Assembly: GCA_934757845.1 (NCBI GenBank)
Contig: CAKVLQ010000005.1
Span: 1-64,000 of the forward strand
Length of the DNA stretch: 64,000 nt
Direction of reading: 5' to 3'
DNA from: an uncultured Clostridia bacterium
GTDB lineage: Bacteria; Bacillota; Clostridia; Christensenellales; UBA1242
Below are positions 24,371 through 33,238 of the stretch, piece by piece. Both the position numbers and the translations under genes were made by a program. The notes below the pieces were generated by a model, which saw nothing but the letters and a program-made list of their open reading frames with translations, had not been told where the DNA came from and made no database searches. Positions within the stretch are counted from its first letter, which is position 1. Each line of letters opens with the position of its first letter.

Positions 24371-24883
24371 ATGAAAAAATTTGCTCATAACTTAAAAAAC
24401 AATTATATCTATCTTTTGCAAGCGATAATTCCTATTGCTTTGTTTTTTATTCCAATCTATTCACAAACTTTTGTTACAGACGGCGAACAAATAACAACAT
24501 TTTTTAATGTTTTTGATATGCTAAACTTTTCAATTCAGCCAGTTTTGGCATCAATAGTTTTGGTGCTTATAATTGGTTGTGTTTTAAACTTTTTGGTTTT
24601 TTTAATTTATATGTGGGACGGTTACAAACTTCCGCTTGTAAAAAAAGAATTTAATATTTTTCTTTTGGTTGTAAATTGCTTTGTTGCAATTTGTTGCTTG
24701 GGAATTTTGGGCTATGCAATTTATTTGTCTATGCAAACAGGCGGAACAACTGATAGTTATTATTTTAGAACCTTTTGTTGCGGTGGCGTTATTTTGGCAG
24801 TTGCCGAACTTGTTTTGGGAATGTTTTTGATAAGAAAAAACTATAAAAAAGAATTAGAACAAGAACTTAAAAAAGAAGATTAA
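24371..24883 (+). CDS. Four-helix membrane protein of unknown function
   Basis: 170 residues with four hydrophobic segments (about 14-32, 56-80, 93-118 and 134-155) and a charged Lys/Glu tail. Cys clusters occur in the third and fourth segments (AICCLG, TFCCGG). No family is recognised. The promoter is TTGACA (24334-24339), 17 bases, TAATAT (24357-24362), which leaves at most one or two bases of leader and no ribosome site. Confidence 0.8.
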   Translation: MKKFAHNLKNNYIYLLQAIIPIALFFIPIYSQTFVTDGEQITTFFNVFDMLNFSIQPVLASIVLVLIIGCVLNFLVFLIYMWDGYKLPLVKKEFNIFLLVVNCFVAICCLGILGYAIYLSMQTGGTTDSYYFRTFCCGGVILAVAELVLGMFLIRKNYKKELEQELKKED

Positions 24884-25153
24884 TAACTTTTGTTAAACGA
24901 TAATAAAACAAAGTCAGGGGCAAGCAACTTAAAATGGATATTCGCTAGCAAACGATATGCAAACATGACACCACAATTTGCTGTGGTTGCGTCAAACAAA
25001 TATTTTTACTTTGTTATTAAATTTTACGCCACACTTTATCTTTAATAAAAATCTAAAAAGCATATTAAAAAAAATATGTTTTTTTATATAAAATTTAATA
25101 AAAACCGATTTTGATAAAAATTAACATAAAAAATAAAAATTTTAAAAAAAATG
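24884..25153. other. Intergenic region with hairpins, no gene
   Basis: It contains a CCACA/TGTGG hairpin near 24970-24990 and a terminator at 25057-25085, and otherwise no credible frame. The segment 24900-25035 is less AT-rich than typical spacers and may be decayed sequence. Confidence 0.5.
25057..25085 (+). terminator. Intrinsic terminator
   Basis: CATATT / AATATG stem with an A-rich loop followed by seven T. Confidence 0.65.
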
Positions 25154-25182
25154 TTGACAAAGCACTTTATTTTGTATATAAT
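25154..25182 (+). promoter_or_regulatory. Promoter of tRNA-Glu
   Basis: TTGACA (25154-25159), 17-base spacer, TATAAT (25177-25182), ten bases before the tRNA. Confidence 0.88.
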
Positions 25183-25191
25183 GTGAGAGTT

Positions 25192-25266
25192 GGTCCCATG
25201 GTCAAGAGGTTAAGACACCACCCTTTCACGGTGGTATCAGGGGTTCGATTCCCCTTGGGACTACCA
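25192..25266 (+). tRNA. tRNA-Glu (TTC)
   Basis: Acceptor GGTCCCA/TGGGACT (terminal G-U), anticodon stem CCACC/GGTGG with loop CTTTCAC (anticodon TTC), T arm GGGGTTCGATTCCCC and encoded CCA. Confidence 0.96.
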
Positions 25267-25269
25267 ACG

Positions 25270-25291
25270 GAGCGGAAACGCTCTTTTTTTT
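25270..25291 (+). terminator. Terminator of tRNA-Glu
   Basis: GAGCG / CGCTC stem, GAAA tetraloop, eight T. Confidence 0.92.
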
Positions 25292-25292
25292 A

Positions 25293-25312
25293 CCCAAGGG
25301 CAATCGAACCCC
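25293..25312 (-). repeat. Inverted copy of the tRNA-Glu T arm
   Basis: On the minus strand it matches 25240-25259, the T arm and acceptor 3' strand of tRNA-Glu, at 19 of 20 positions. It starts straight after the tRNA terminator. Confidence 0.75.
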
Positions 25313-25339
25313 CTATTTAGGTTCGACCCTATGCCCGCT

Positions 25340-25438
25340 AGACCGCAACAAGTTGCCCGCTTCATGCTAAAAAATTGCCGCTGGCAACTTTTTTTAACGG
25401 GCTGTCCTGTCGGACCCAGACCGCAACAAGTTGCTCCC
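25340..25438 (+). repeat. tRNA-associated repeat, two further copies
   Basis: The 17-base core AGACCGCAACAAGTTGC is at 25340-25356; the longer 33-base form is at 25406-25438 (32/33 to 1620-1652). Between them is a hairpin with arms TTGCC/GGCAA flanked by A and T runs, and GCCCG/CGGGC closes the first copy. No gene is present. Confidence 0.75.
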
Positions 25439-25466
25439 TAAAACTTAAGAATTTTTATTTTGGATA

Positions 25467-25495
25467 TTGACATTAAGGTTTTTGAGTGATAATAT
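25467..25495 (+). promoter_or_regulatory. Promoter of the ankyrin gene (leaderless type)
   Basis: TTGACA (25467-25472), 17-base spacer, TAATAT (25490-25495) with TGA before it; ATG follows after six bases. Confidence 0.8.
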
Positions 25496-25501
25496 TTTAA
25501 T

Positions 25502-26071
25502 ATGGCAAATAAATATGAAGATAAACTTAATGAATATTTAAAAAAACAAAAAAATGAAGTTATTGATTTGGAAAAATGTGCAAAACTAAAAATGAAAGCT
25601 TCTAATCTTAAAAAACAAAAAAGTGAAAAGTTATATAAACTTTTGAACACAACTCAAAAAATTGACTTTTCAAAGGCATTAAAACTTATAAAAACAGGTG
25701 CTGATGTTAATTTTAAGTTTAAAGATAAAATAACATTATATATGCTATCGGCTTTGAACGGGCAAGTTGATGCGTTAGAGTTTTTAAAGCACTACGGTGC
25801 TAATGTAAATGAAAAAAATTGCTATGGGCAAAACGCTTTAATGCTTGCTTTGCTTATGAGAAATCAAGGCAATTTGAAAGTAAATATAAAATATACAAGT
25901 GTGATTGTAACATTAAAAAAACATAATATTAATCTTGACGAAAAAGATGTGGCTGGGCTTTCTGTTCAAGATTATAATCAAGGAAAGACCGAGCCCTTTA
26001 CAAAAACTTATTTGAATAATGTTAAGTCTTATTTAAAAAGTTATGACGATATTTTTGAAAATAAAAAATAA
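25502..26071 (+). CDS. Ankyrin-repeat protein
   Basis: 189 residues. A Lys-rich helical N-terminus (1-45) is followed by ankyrin repeats: FSKALKLIKTGADVNFKFKDKITLYMLSALNGQVDALEFLKHYGANVNEKNCYGQNALMLAL, and a degraded third repeat around HNINLDEKDVAG. There is no signal peptide, so it is probably cytosolic and binds a protein partner. The start is fixed by TTGACA-17-TAATAT ending six bases upstream; no ribosome site. A terminator follows. Confidence 0.85.
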   Translation: MANKYEDKLNEYLKKQKNEVIDLEKCAKLKMKASNLKKQKSEKLYKLLNTTQKIDFSKALKLIKTGADVNFKFKDKITLYMLSALNGQVDALEFLKHYGANVNEKNCYGQNALMLALLMRNQGNLKVNIKYTSVIVTLKKHNINLDEKDVAGLSVQDYNQGKTEPFTKTYLNNVKSYLKSYDDIFENKK

Positions 26072-26073
26072 TA

Positions 26074-26097
26074 AAAAGTGGTTTATCCACTTTTTTT
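26074..26097 (+). terminator. Intrinsic terminator
   Basis: AAAAGTGG / CCACTTTT stem, TTTAT loop, T run. Confidence 0.88.
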
Positions 26098-26199
26098 AAT
26101 TTTATTGATTGAAAAAAATTTTAATTATTATAAAAATATTTCACAATTTAGATTTTACTGATTAAGTTATTAAATCGCAATTTGTTTTGCCACGATTTG

Positions 26200-26228
26200 T
26201 TGACAAATTCTGTTATTTTTGTTACCAT
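26200..26228 (+). promoter_or_regulatory. Promoter of recD2 (leaderless type)
   Basis: TTGACA (26200-26205), 17-base spacer, TACCAT (26223-26228), six bases, then the ATG. Confidence 0.7.
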
Positions 26229-26234
26229 AAAAGC

Positions 26235-28472
26235 ATGAAAATTAGTGCCGAAATTGAAGAAGTTGTTTATCGAAACGATGTGAATGGCTATACTGTTGCT
26301 GTTTGCGATGTTTTTGGTGAAATGGTAACTTGTGTTGGAAAATTTCCATTTATCACCGCTGGGCAAAATGTTGAACTTGAAGGCGAAATGATAAAAGATA
26401 AAAAATATGGCGAGCAATTTAAGGTAAGTCATGCAAAGGTTTTGGCACCAACAAGCATTGACGGAATAATTAAATATTTGGGAAGTGGGCTTATCAAAGG
26501 TGTTGGACCTGTTACTGCTATGAATATTGTTGCTAAATTTAAACAAAGCACGCTTGACATTATTCAATTCAATCCGCAAAAATTGGTTGAAGTTAGGGGA
26601 GTAAGCCCCGCAAAAGCCGTGCAAATCCATGAAGCCTATCAACAACTAAAAACTATGCAAAATGCAATTATGTTTTTGCAAAATTATGATATTTCAACTA
26701 ATCTAGCAATAAAGATTTTTAACATTTATGGCGAAAAAACCGAAAAAATTGTTAGCGAAAACCCTTACAAACTTATTGAAGATGTTGACGGAATTGGTTT
26801 TTTGAGTGCTGACCGAATTGCCAAAAAAGTTGGAATAAGTGAAAACAGTGATTTTAGACTTCGGGCAGGACTTTTGCATATTTTGAAAGAAAACAGCGAC
26901 AAAGACGGAAGCACTTATCTTCCTAAAAAAGAACTTTTTGTTCTTGTAAGCAAACTTTTAAAAATTCAAATATTCTTAATTCAAAAAAAATTGGATAGTC
27001 TTTTATTAAATTTGAGCATTGAAAATATTATAACATTAATTGAAGATGAAAGTGATGTTAATGTTATGCTTTCAAAATATTTTAAAATGGAAAAAAGCAT
27101 TGCAAACAAAATTGTTATGTTAAAGCATACTTATTTGTTTGACAAAATTGACGCAAGCAAAGAAATTGCTGAATTTGAAAAGCAAAACAATATAACTCTT
27201 CACCAAAAGCAAAAAGAAGCAATAGAAAAAAGTGTTAATTCTGGTTTTTCGGTTATTACTGGTGGGCCAGGAACGGGCAAAACAACAATCGTAAAATGTT
27301 TGATTTATTTGTTGAAACTTCAAAACAAAAAGTTTTGTTTGCTTGCTCCAACCGGAAGAGCCAGCAAAAGGCTTAACGAAAGCACAGGCGAAGATGCAAG
27401 CACAATTCACAGAGCATTGGAACTTAACTTTAAAGATGATAATGTTAATTTGTTTAATAGAAACGAACTTAACCCGCTAAACGCCGATAGTGTTATTGTT
27501 GACGAAGTTTCAATGGTTGATGTTAATATTTTTTATCATTTATTAAAAGCAATAAAAAAAGGCAGTCAAGTTATTTTGGTTGGAGACAAAGACCAACTTC
27601 CAAGCGTTGGGGCGGGAAATGTGCTTTCGGATATTTTATCAAGTGGTGTCGTTGACCAAACAATGCTAACCGAAATTTATAGGCAAGATGCAAAAAGTTT
27701 GATAATATCAAACGCTCATGCCATAAATCAGGGGGAAATACCCGTTATTGACAATCAATCAAGAGATTTCTTTTTTGAAAACAAAACTGAAGCCTATGAG
27801 ATTTCAAAAAGTATAATTGACCTTGTAACAACAAGACTGCCAAATTTTTTGAATATTGACCCACTGAAAATTCAAGTGCTTGCACCCATGCGAAGTGCAG
27901 TTTGTGGAATTGACAGTTTGAACAAAGAACTTCAACAAAAACTTAACCCAAAAGACGAATTTAAACCCGAGATTATAACCGAAAACACAATTTATCGTTT
28001 GGGCGACAAAGTTATGCAAACCCAAAATAATTATGAGCAAACTTGGTCAAGGCAAATTAGTGAGTTTTATGTTGAAGAAGGTGTTGGGGTTTTTAATGGA
28101 GATATTGGATTAATTGAAAATATCAATCTTGAAACAAATCAAGTTACGGTTTTGTTTGATGATGGCAGAAAAGCCGTTTATGAAAGGCAAAATCTTTTGG
28201 AACTAACTTTAAGTTATGCCATAACAATTCACAAAAGTCAGGGAAGTGAATTTGATGTTGTGGTTATGCCTCTCATTAGTGGACCTAGCATGATTTTGAC
28301 CCGAAACCTTTTGTATACGGGGGTTACTCGTGCAAAAAAAATGGTTGTTCTTGTTGGCAACAAAACAAATCTAAAACGAATGATAAGAAACAATTATCAA
28401 GCAAAAAGATATAGTTATTTAAAAGACTTTTTAATCCAAGAAGATAAAAGTTTTATTAATGTGTATAACTAA
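26235..28472 (+). CDS. recD2: RecD-like DNA helicase (RecD2/TraA type)
   Basis: 745 residues. An upstream in-frame ATG at 26187 lies before the promoter, so 26235 is the start; the family's usual N-terminal OB-like segment begins there. Order: OB-like domain, helix-hairpin-helix repeats (KGVGPVTAMNIV, VRGVSPAKAVQI, DVDGIGFLSADRIAKKVG), Walker A GGPGTGKTT from residue 343, VIVDEVSMVD, LVGDKDQLPSVGAG, and the SF1 end motif LSYAITIHKSQGSEFD...LLYTGVTRAKK. It is a 5'-3' helicase in DNA repair outside RecBCD. Confidence 0.95.
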   Translation: MKISAEIEEVVYRNDVNGYTVAVCDVFGEMVTCVGKFPFITAGQNVELEGEMIKDKKYGEQFKVSHAKVLAPTSIDGIIKYLGSGLIKGVGPVTAMNIVAKFKQSTLDIIQFNPQKLVEVRGVSPAKAVQIHEAYQQLKTMQNAIMFLQNYDISTNLAIKIFNIYGEKTEKIVSENPYKLIEDVDGIGFLSADRIAKKVGISENSDFRLRAGLLHILKENSDKDGSTYLPKKELFVLVSKLLKIQIFLIQKKLDSLLLNLSIENIITLIEDESDVNVMLSKYFKMEKSIANKIVMLKHTYLFDKIDASKEIAEFEKQNNITLHQKQKEAIEKSVNSGFSVITGGPGTGKTTIVKCLIYLLKLQNKKFCLLAPTGRASKRLNESTGEDASTIHRALELNFKDDNVNLFNRNELNPLNADSVIVDEVSMVDVNIFYHLLKAIKKGSQVILVGDKDQLPSVGAGNVLSDILSSGVVDQTMLTEIYRQDAKSLIISNAHAINQGEIPVIDNQSRDFFFENKTEAYEISKSIIDLVTTRLPNFLNIDPLKIQVLAPMRSAVCGIDSLNKELQQKLNPKDEFKPEIITENTIYRLGDKVMQTQNNYEQTWSRQISEFYVEEGVGVFNGDIGLIENINLETNQVTVLFDDGRKAVYERQNLLELTLSYAITIHKSQGSEFDVVVMPLISGPSMILTRNLLYTGVTRAKKMVVLVGNKTNLKRMIRNNYQAKRYSYLKDFLIQEDKSFINVYN

Positions 28473-28493
28473 ATTTTTTGTTATTGGTGTTAA

Positions 28494-28583
28494 ACTATGT
28501 GTTATTCAATTTTAGCGCGCTAAAATTGCAAGAAAAATTTTTTAAAATTTTTCTTTAAAACTTTAGTTTTAATAACACATAGT
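28494..28583. repeat. Cloverleaf-like palindromic element
   Basis: Outer arms ACTATGTGTTATT (28494-28506) and AATAACACATAGT (28571-28583) are perfect inverted repeats. Inside lie a perfect 22-base palindrome (28507-28528, centre GCGC), an imperfect 24-base palindrome (28531-28554) and an AAAACT/AGTTTT hairpin (28557-28570). The 90 bases can therefore fold as a closed stem with three arms. It is bounded by recD2 and the prfB terminator. Confidence 0.8.
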
Positions 28584-28616
28584 AAATATTATAGCGAACA
28601 TATATTTAAAATATTA

Positions 28617-28646
28617 AAAAAAAGAGCAAACTGGTTGCTCTTTTTT
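28617..28646. terminator. Bidirectional terminator (prfB/recD2)
   Basis: AAAAGAGCAA / TTGCTCTTTT stem with A/T runs on both sides. Confidence 0.85.
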
Positions 28647-28663
28647 AACATATTATTTTTAAC

Positions 28664-29756
28664 TTATTTTTGATTAATATAAGCAAGATAATCAAATATA
28701 AGTTCGTTCAAATCTCCATTCAAAACGCCTTCAACATCACTTGTTTCAAATTTTGTGCGGTGGTCTTTTGCAAGAGTGTATGGGCAAAAAACATAACTTA
28801 TAATTTGGCTTCCCCATTCAATTTTAAGATTTTTCCCAGATATTTCACTAATTTTGCTTAAATGTTGTTCGTTTTTTATAACAAGCAATTTGCTTTTCAA
28901 AACTTTTAAGGCTTGTTCTTTGTTTTGAATTTGGCTTCGTTCATTTTGGCAAGTAACAACAATTCCCGTTGGAATGTGCGTTAACCTTATTGCACTTTCA
29001 GTTTTGTTTACGTGCTGTCCGCCAGCCCCGCCAGACCTGTAAGTGTCGATTTTTAGGTCGCTATCATTAATTTCAATTTCATTATCATTTTCAATTTCAG
29101 GCAAAACTTCAATGCTTGCAAAAGTTGTGTGACGGCGCTTGTTTGCATCAAAAGGCGAAATTCTAACAAGTCTGTGCACACCTTTTAAGGCTTTCAAAAG
29201 CCCATAAGCATTTTCGCCACAAACTTTTAGGGTTAAACTTTTAATTCCATTATCGTCAAGCACTTGGTCAAGAATTGTTGTTTTAAATTCACTTGTTTCA
29301 CAATATCTTAAAACCATTCTAAAAAGCATTTGAACAAAATCAAAACTTTCTGTTCCGCCCGCACCAGAATGAAACGATACTATCGCATTCAAATTGTCAT
29401 ATTCTTGATTTAAAAGCGTTAGCAAAAACATTTTGTTGGTTTTTTTGTTTGTAGTGTCAATTTCTTCATTCAAGATTTGTTCAAGCAAGTCTTGTTCACT
29501 TTCACTTGTGCTTTCAAAGTTAAGATTGCTTTTTATGTTTAAATAACTTTTTTCAATGCTTTCAAATTCACAAAATTCTTTTTCAAGCAAAGAAATTTTT
29601 TTGCTTAAAAAAACAAGTTCGCTATTGTTTGAAAAATCTTCAATTTTTTCAAGTTTTGCTTTCAAATTTTCAAGTTCGGTTTTTTTGGGGTCAAAGACAC
29701 TCCTTTATTGATTTAATTTTGCTTTCAATTTCGTTTAAAACATCAATGCTTATCAT
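28664..29756 (-). CDS. prfB: Peptide chain release factor 2, with programmed +1 frameshift
   Basis: The gene starts at ATG 29756 with a 21-codon first frame ending in CTT-TGA; the ribosome slips to CTT-T-GAC and continues to the stop at 28664, giving about 363 residues. RF2 features: SPF recognition tripeptide (RISPFDANKRRHTTFA), the catalytic GGQ loop (SGGAGGQHVNKTESAIR) and C-terminal VEGVLNGDL. RF2 ends translation at UGA and UAA, and the in-frame UGA makes synthesis self-regulating. Promoter TGC-TATAAT (29776-29784 on minus). The GAGAG ribosome site is weak. Confidence 0.97.
29690..29704 (-). promoter_or_regulatory. prfB programmed frameshift site
   Basis: On the minus strand AGGAGTGTCTTTGAC: internal Shine-Dalgarno-like AGGAG, slippery CTTT and the UGA followed by C, the same layout as in other bacteria. 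Confidence 0.95.
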
Positions 29757-29809
29757 ACTCTCTCACTTTTTGTTAATTATAGCACAAAACGCAAATTAAA
29801 AAAACAAAA

Positions 29810-30517
29810 TTATAAAATAACTTGATTTTTACTTTCATTTTTGGCAAGAATATTGCCATTTTGTGGGTCTATCACCACCGAATAACTTTCGCCAATAGTA
29901 GAAATTAAACAAACATAAAAATAATTTTTGTCAATTTCAAGGCTTGGGTCGTTAATTATTTTAACATAAATTTCAAAATCTCCGCCCGATTTCAAAATTT
30001 GTTGAATGTCTTTTTGATAGGTTTTAACAAAAGTGTTCAAAGCGTCTTTGTGATTTATAACAAAATCTTTTGACACATTTTTAAGCGAACTTTCAAACGA
30101 AAAATCACCAAATGAAATTTTTATAAAAACACTGCTTTCGTCAAGAACAAAAGTTTTAATGTCTTGAACATAGGTTTGGTCAAATGGATTAAGTTCAAAT
30201 TCACCATCAAAATCCATATCACTTATTGTTATAACAAAAGTGGGAAGTGTAGATTTGTTTGGAATATTTTTTAAAAATTTAACGGTTATAATGCCAAACT
30301 CTTTTTTGTTTTCACTTTTTCCATTAAGAATATAAGGGTCTTCTCTAAACCCGCTTGAAAACTTAACAACAACTTCGTCATTTTGACACATAAACAAATT
30401 GTATCTAACTTCACTTAATTTTTCTTGAATAATTAAGTTTTGATTGTTTTTACAACCGAAAAAGCAAAAGCATATAGCAAAAAAAACTGAAATTAACAAA
30501 AACTTTGATTTTTTCAT
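29810..30517 (-). CDS. Putative lipoprotein of unknown function
   Basis: 235 residues from ATG 30517; a farther ATG at 30559 would add 14 residues before the signal peptide. Signal MKKSKFLLISVFFAICFCFFGC with Cys22 as the probable lipidation site, although the lipobox FFGC is not canonical. The mature part is beta-rich and acidic, with SYSVVIDPQNGNILAKNESK near the end, a PepSY-like ending. Start: TATATT about five bases upstream and no ribosome site. No catalytic motif; the function is not recognised. Confidence 0.75.
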   Translation of the reverse strand: MKKSKFLLISVFFAICFCFFGCKNNQNLIIQEKLSEVRYNLFMCQNDEVVVKFSSGFREDPYILNGKSENKKEFGIITVKFLKNIPNKSTLPTFVITISDMDFDGEFELNPFDQTYVQDIKTFVLDESSVFIKISFGDFSFESSLKNVSKDFVINHKDALNTFVKTYQKDIQQILKSGGDFEIYVKIINDPSLEIDKNYFYVCLISTIGESYSVVIDPQNGNILAKNESKNQVIL

Positions 30518-30591
30518 ATAATAATATATTTTTTTTGAAATTAAATATTCACAAAACAAATAAAATCAAAGATAATTGAATAGAATTTTAT

Positions 30592-31203
30592 ATGGACGCT
30601 ATTAAGATTTTTTTTGCACAGAATTTTTCAAACATGATTTGGCTTGCTGTGTTTATCTTGGCAATTCTTCCAATAAGTGAGGGGAGAATTGCTTTTCCGT
30701 TTGCAATAAACAAAGTGCTTTTAAAGCAAACCGCAATGAGCCCTTTTTTGGCACTAATCACTTGCTTTTTTGCTTCAATTTTTTTGTGTTTGTTTTTGCT
30801 TTGCTTTTTTAATTTGCTTTGCAAGGCTTTTTCAAAGTTTTCATTTTTTCAAAAAATAAAAAACAAGATTGACAAAATTATTGCCAAAAAAAGTGAAAAA
30901 TTTGTTTCAACAAACAAAACATATTTTTTGCTTGGCTTTTTTGTTTTTATTCCACTTCCGCTGACGGGCGTTTGGACTGCGTGTCTAATTGCAAGTTTTT
31001 TAAATCTAGACTATAAAAAATCTTTTTTTGCAATAGTTTTGGGAAATTTATTTTCGTTAATTTTTATTTATCTTTTAAGTTTGATTTTTAAAAGTTACAC
31101 TCTTGTTTTGATTTTAATATGTTTTGCAATAACTTTTGCTGTTATTTTTATAAAAAAAATATATCTAAAACACTTTAAAGTTAATTTTTTAAGTGATAAT
31201 TAG
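30592..31203 (+). CDS. Small multi-drug export-like membrane protein
   Basis: 203 residues, about five hydrophobic segments. ILPISEGRIAFPFAINKVL near the start and GFFVFIPLPLTGVWTACLIASFLNLDYKKSFFAIVLGNL are the signatures of the Sm_multidrug_ex (PF06695) family. The name comes from one old observation; the substrate is unknown and drug export should not be assumed. TAGAAT ends five bases before the ATG with no ribosome site, so the mRNA may be leaderless. It is divergent from the lipoprotein gene. Confidence 0.8.
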   Translation: MDAIKIFFAQNFSNMIWLAVFILAILPISEGRIAFPFAINKVLLKQTAMSPFLALITCFFASIFLCLFLLCFFNLLCKAFSKFSFFQKIKNKIDKIIAKKSEKFVSTNKTYFLLGFFVFIPLPLTGVWTACLIASFLNLDYKKSFFAIVLGNLFSLIFIYLLSLIFKSYTLVLILICFAITFAVIFIKKIYLKHFKVNFLSDN

Positions 31204-31338
31204 TTAAAAAAAATTTTGAAATATAAAAATAAAAATTTATTTTACATTTTCAATAAAAAACATTAGTTATTATTTGTTTGATTTATTAAAAAATTTTGTT
31301 ATAATAAAATTACATTAATTCAAAGGAAGAAATTTTTT

Positions 31339-32802
31339 ATGTTTTATTTATACTTTTCTATTGCTTTTGTTTTGATAATGGGCACATATTTTGTTTTGAA
31401 ATATGCCGTGTTCAAAAACAATGAAAAATTTAAAGCGGTTATTAGCAAAATTTTGAAAATAGTTTCTATTGTTTATTGCTCAATAATCTTTTTGTCAATT
31501 TTGCTTCCAGATGCATTTTGTTTGTGTTATTCAAAAGAAGAACTAGTTAATCGTGATGTTTGGTTTGCTATGGTTAGGTGGTTAAGCACTGTTTCGTTTA
31601 TTGTTATGCCAATTTCGGCATATTTTGATAACAAAACACTAAAAGTTATTGCCATTGCATCTTGTTTTGTTTCGGGCATAATAAACCTAATTGCTTTTCC
31701 GCAATATTTATCTTACGCAACTGATATTAACGGAAGGGGTTTAAATTCAATATCGGTTATAAGTGAAGGATTTAAGAACTTTTTGCGAAACGGAACTTTT
31801 AGAAGTTTTGTTTTTGGGTTGACATTTTTAATTCAAATTTCTTTTGCTATTACTTTGTTTTTTGAAGAATTTAAAAACCTAAAACTTAACCTAAAACAAA
31901 GTTTGTTTGCTGTGTTAACTTTTGTTGCAATATTTTTTGCTTGTGTGCCAATTTATGTTCCACAACATTTGTTTGGACACTCAAACATAATCTTTTCGGC
32001 TTGGAGTATTCCGCATTTAATGTGGTTTGTTTTGGTTGTTGGTGAAATTTTGGCATTATATTTTATTTTCAGGAACAAAGACGAACAAACAAAACATATT
32101 TTGCTTATCATTTTAAGTTTGTGTTTATTCTTGCAATACAATCAAATGTTTAGTGCAATTTCAATAAATGCAAAACGATTTCCACTTCAACTTTGCAACA
32201 TTGGGGCATATTTCATTTTGGCTTCAATGATTTTCAAAAATCAAAAACTTTTCAATTTCACTTTAATTGTAAATTTAACAGGTGCAATTTTCGCTTTGGC
32301 TATTCCTGACCTTGACAATAATGGATTGTTCCAACTTTATAATATGCATTTTATATTTGAGCATACAAATATTTTGGTTGTTCCAATTTTGGCACTTTGC
32401 TTCAAGATTTTTAAACCTGTTGACAAATATGCTCTTCGAGACTGCATGGTTGGCTTCTGCTGTTATTTTGCCCTTGTTTTGGTTTTGGGCACAACTTTCA
32501 ATGCAATAGCATTAAAAACTTCAAACGGGTTTTGGAGTGCAAACTATTTGTTTATGTTTGACAAAGTTGCAGCAACAAAAGTGATAAGCGGGGTTGGCGG
32601 GTTATTTGATATAACTTGGAAGATAGGAAATTATATTGTGCTTTATCCCGTAATTCAACTTCTAATTTTTCTTGTTTTTGCCACTGCTTGCGTGCTTGTG
32701 TACTTTGCATTAAGACTAATTTTTGTTTTAAATCAAAAATCACAGCAAAAAAAACTTGCAAAGCAAAGTGAAGCACAAATTGAAAATAACAATGCAAATT
32801 AG
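31339..32802 (+). CDS. YwaF/TMEM164-like integral membrane protein
   Basis: 487 residues with about twelve hydrophobic segments. RFPLQLCNIGAYFILASMIFKN, then MHFIFEHTNILVVPILALCF match the conserved Cys and His of the YwaF family (PLxLC...H...EH). A short helical tail with KSQQKKLAKQSEAQIENN is cytoplasmic. Distant animal homologues act as acyltransferases, but nothing here proves that activity. AAAGGAAG ribosome site and TATAAT about 30 bases upstream. A terminator overlaps the stop. Confidence 0.75.
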   Translation: MFYLYFSIAFVLIMGTYFVLKYAVFKNNEKFKAVISKILKIVSIVYCSIIFLSILLPDAFCLCYSKEELVNRDVWFAMVRWLSTVSFIVMPISAYFDNKTLKVIAIASCFVSGIINLIAFPQYLSYATDINGRGLNSISVISEGFKNFLRNGTFRSFVFGLTFLIQISFAITLFFEEFKNLKLNLKQSLFAVLTFVAIFFACVPIYVPQHLFGHSNIIFSAWSIPHLMWFVLVVGEILALYFIFRNKDEQTKHILLIILSLCLFLQYNQMFSAISINAKRFPLQLCNIGAYFILASMIFKNQKLFNFTLIVNLTGAIFALAIPDLDNNGLFQLYNMHFIFEHTNILVVPILALCFKIFKPVDKYALRDCMVGFCCYFALVLVLGTTFNAIALKTSNGFWSANYLFMFDKVAATKVISGVGGLFDITWKIGNYIVLYPVIQLLIFLVFATACVLVYFALRLIFVLNQKSQQKKLAKQSEAQIENNNAN

Positions 32803-32814
32803 CATTGTTTTTTT
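32788..32814 (+). terminator. Terminator overlapping the stop of the YwaF-like gene
   Basis: AACAATGC / GCATTGTT stem plus seven T. Confidence 0.88.
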
Positions 32815-32944
32815 ATTATAAAAATTCGAGAGTTAAAATTGAAAATAATTAATCAATTAAAAAGCAGAAGTAAAATATAAATTTAATATTTTGGTATTAA
32901 AAAAATTGTTAAACAAAAAATAATTTTTAAACATAAATATTAAT

Positions 32945-33133
32945 ATGAATTGCAAAAAAATTCCGCCCGAAAATATAATAAAACTTTCAGCGTCTATAAG
33001 TTTAATTTTGGTTGAAAAGTTTGACCAAGAAGAACTTAATGTTATAAAAAATGTTTTATGTGCCGTGGCAAACAATATTTCAAGTTATCAAAACCAGCAT
33101 TATATTTATGAAAAATGCAAAAAAGAGCATTAA
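32945..33133 (+). CDS. Small helical protein, DUF6774-like
   Basis: 62 residues: IIKLSASISLILVEKFDQEELNVIKNVLCAVANNISSY, a pattern like the DUF6774 proteins common in Clostridia. The function is unknown. There is no ribosome site; a TAAATA hexamer ends five bases before the ATG. Confidence 0.6.
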   Translation: MNCKKIPPENIIKLSASISLILVEKFDQEELNVIKNVLCAVANNISSYQNQHYIYEKCKKEH

Positions 33134-33204
33134 ACTTTTAAACTAAAATTAAAACGATTAATAATAAATTTTATCTAAAAAAACAAAACTAAATATTAAT
33201 TTTA

Positions 33205-33238
33205 ACAAAAAAAATAACAACTAAATGTTGTTATTTTT
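33205..33238 (-). terminator. Terminator of the PAP2 gene (bidirectional form)
   Basis: AAAAATAACAAC / GTTGTTATTTTT stem; it overlaps the stop codon of the minus-strand gene. Confidence 0.8.
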
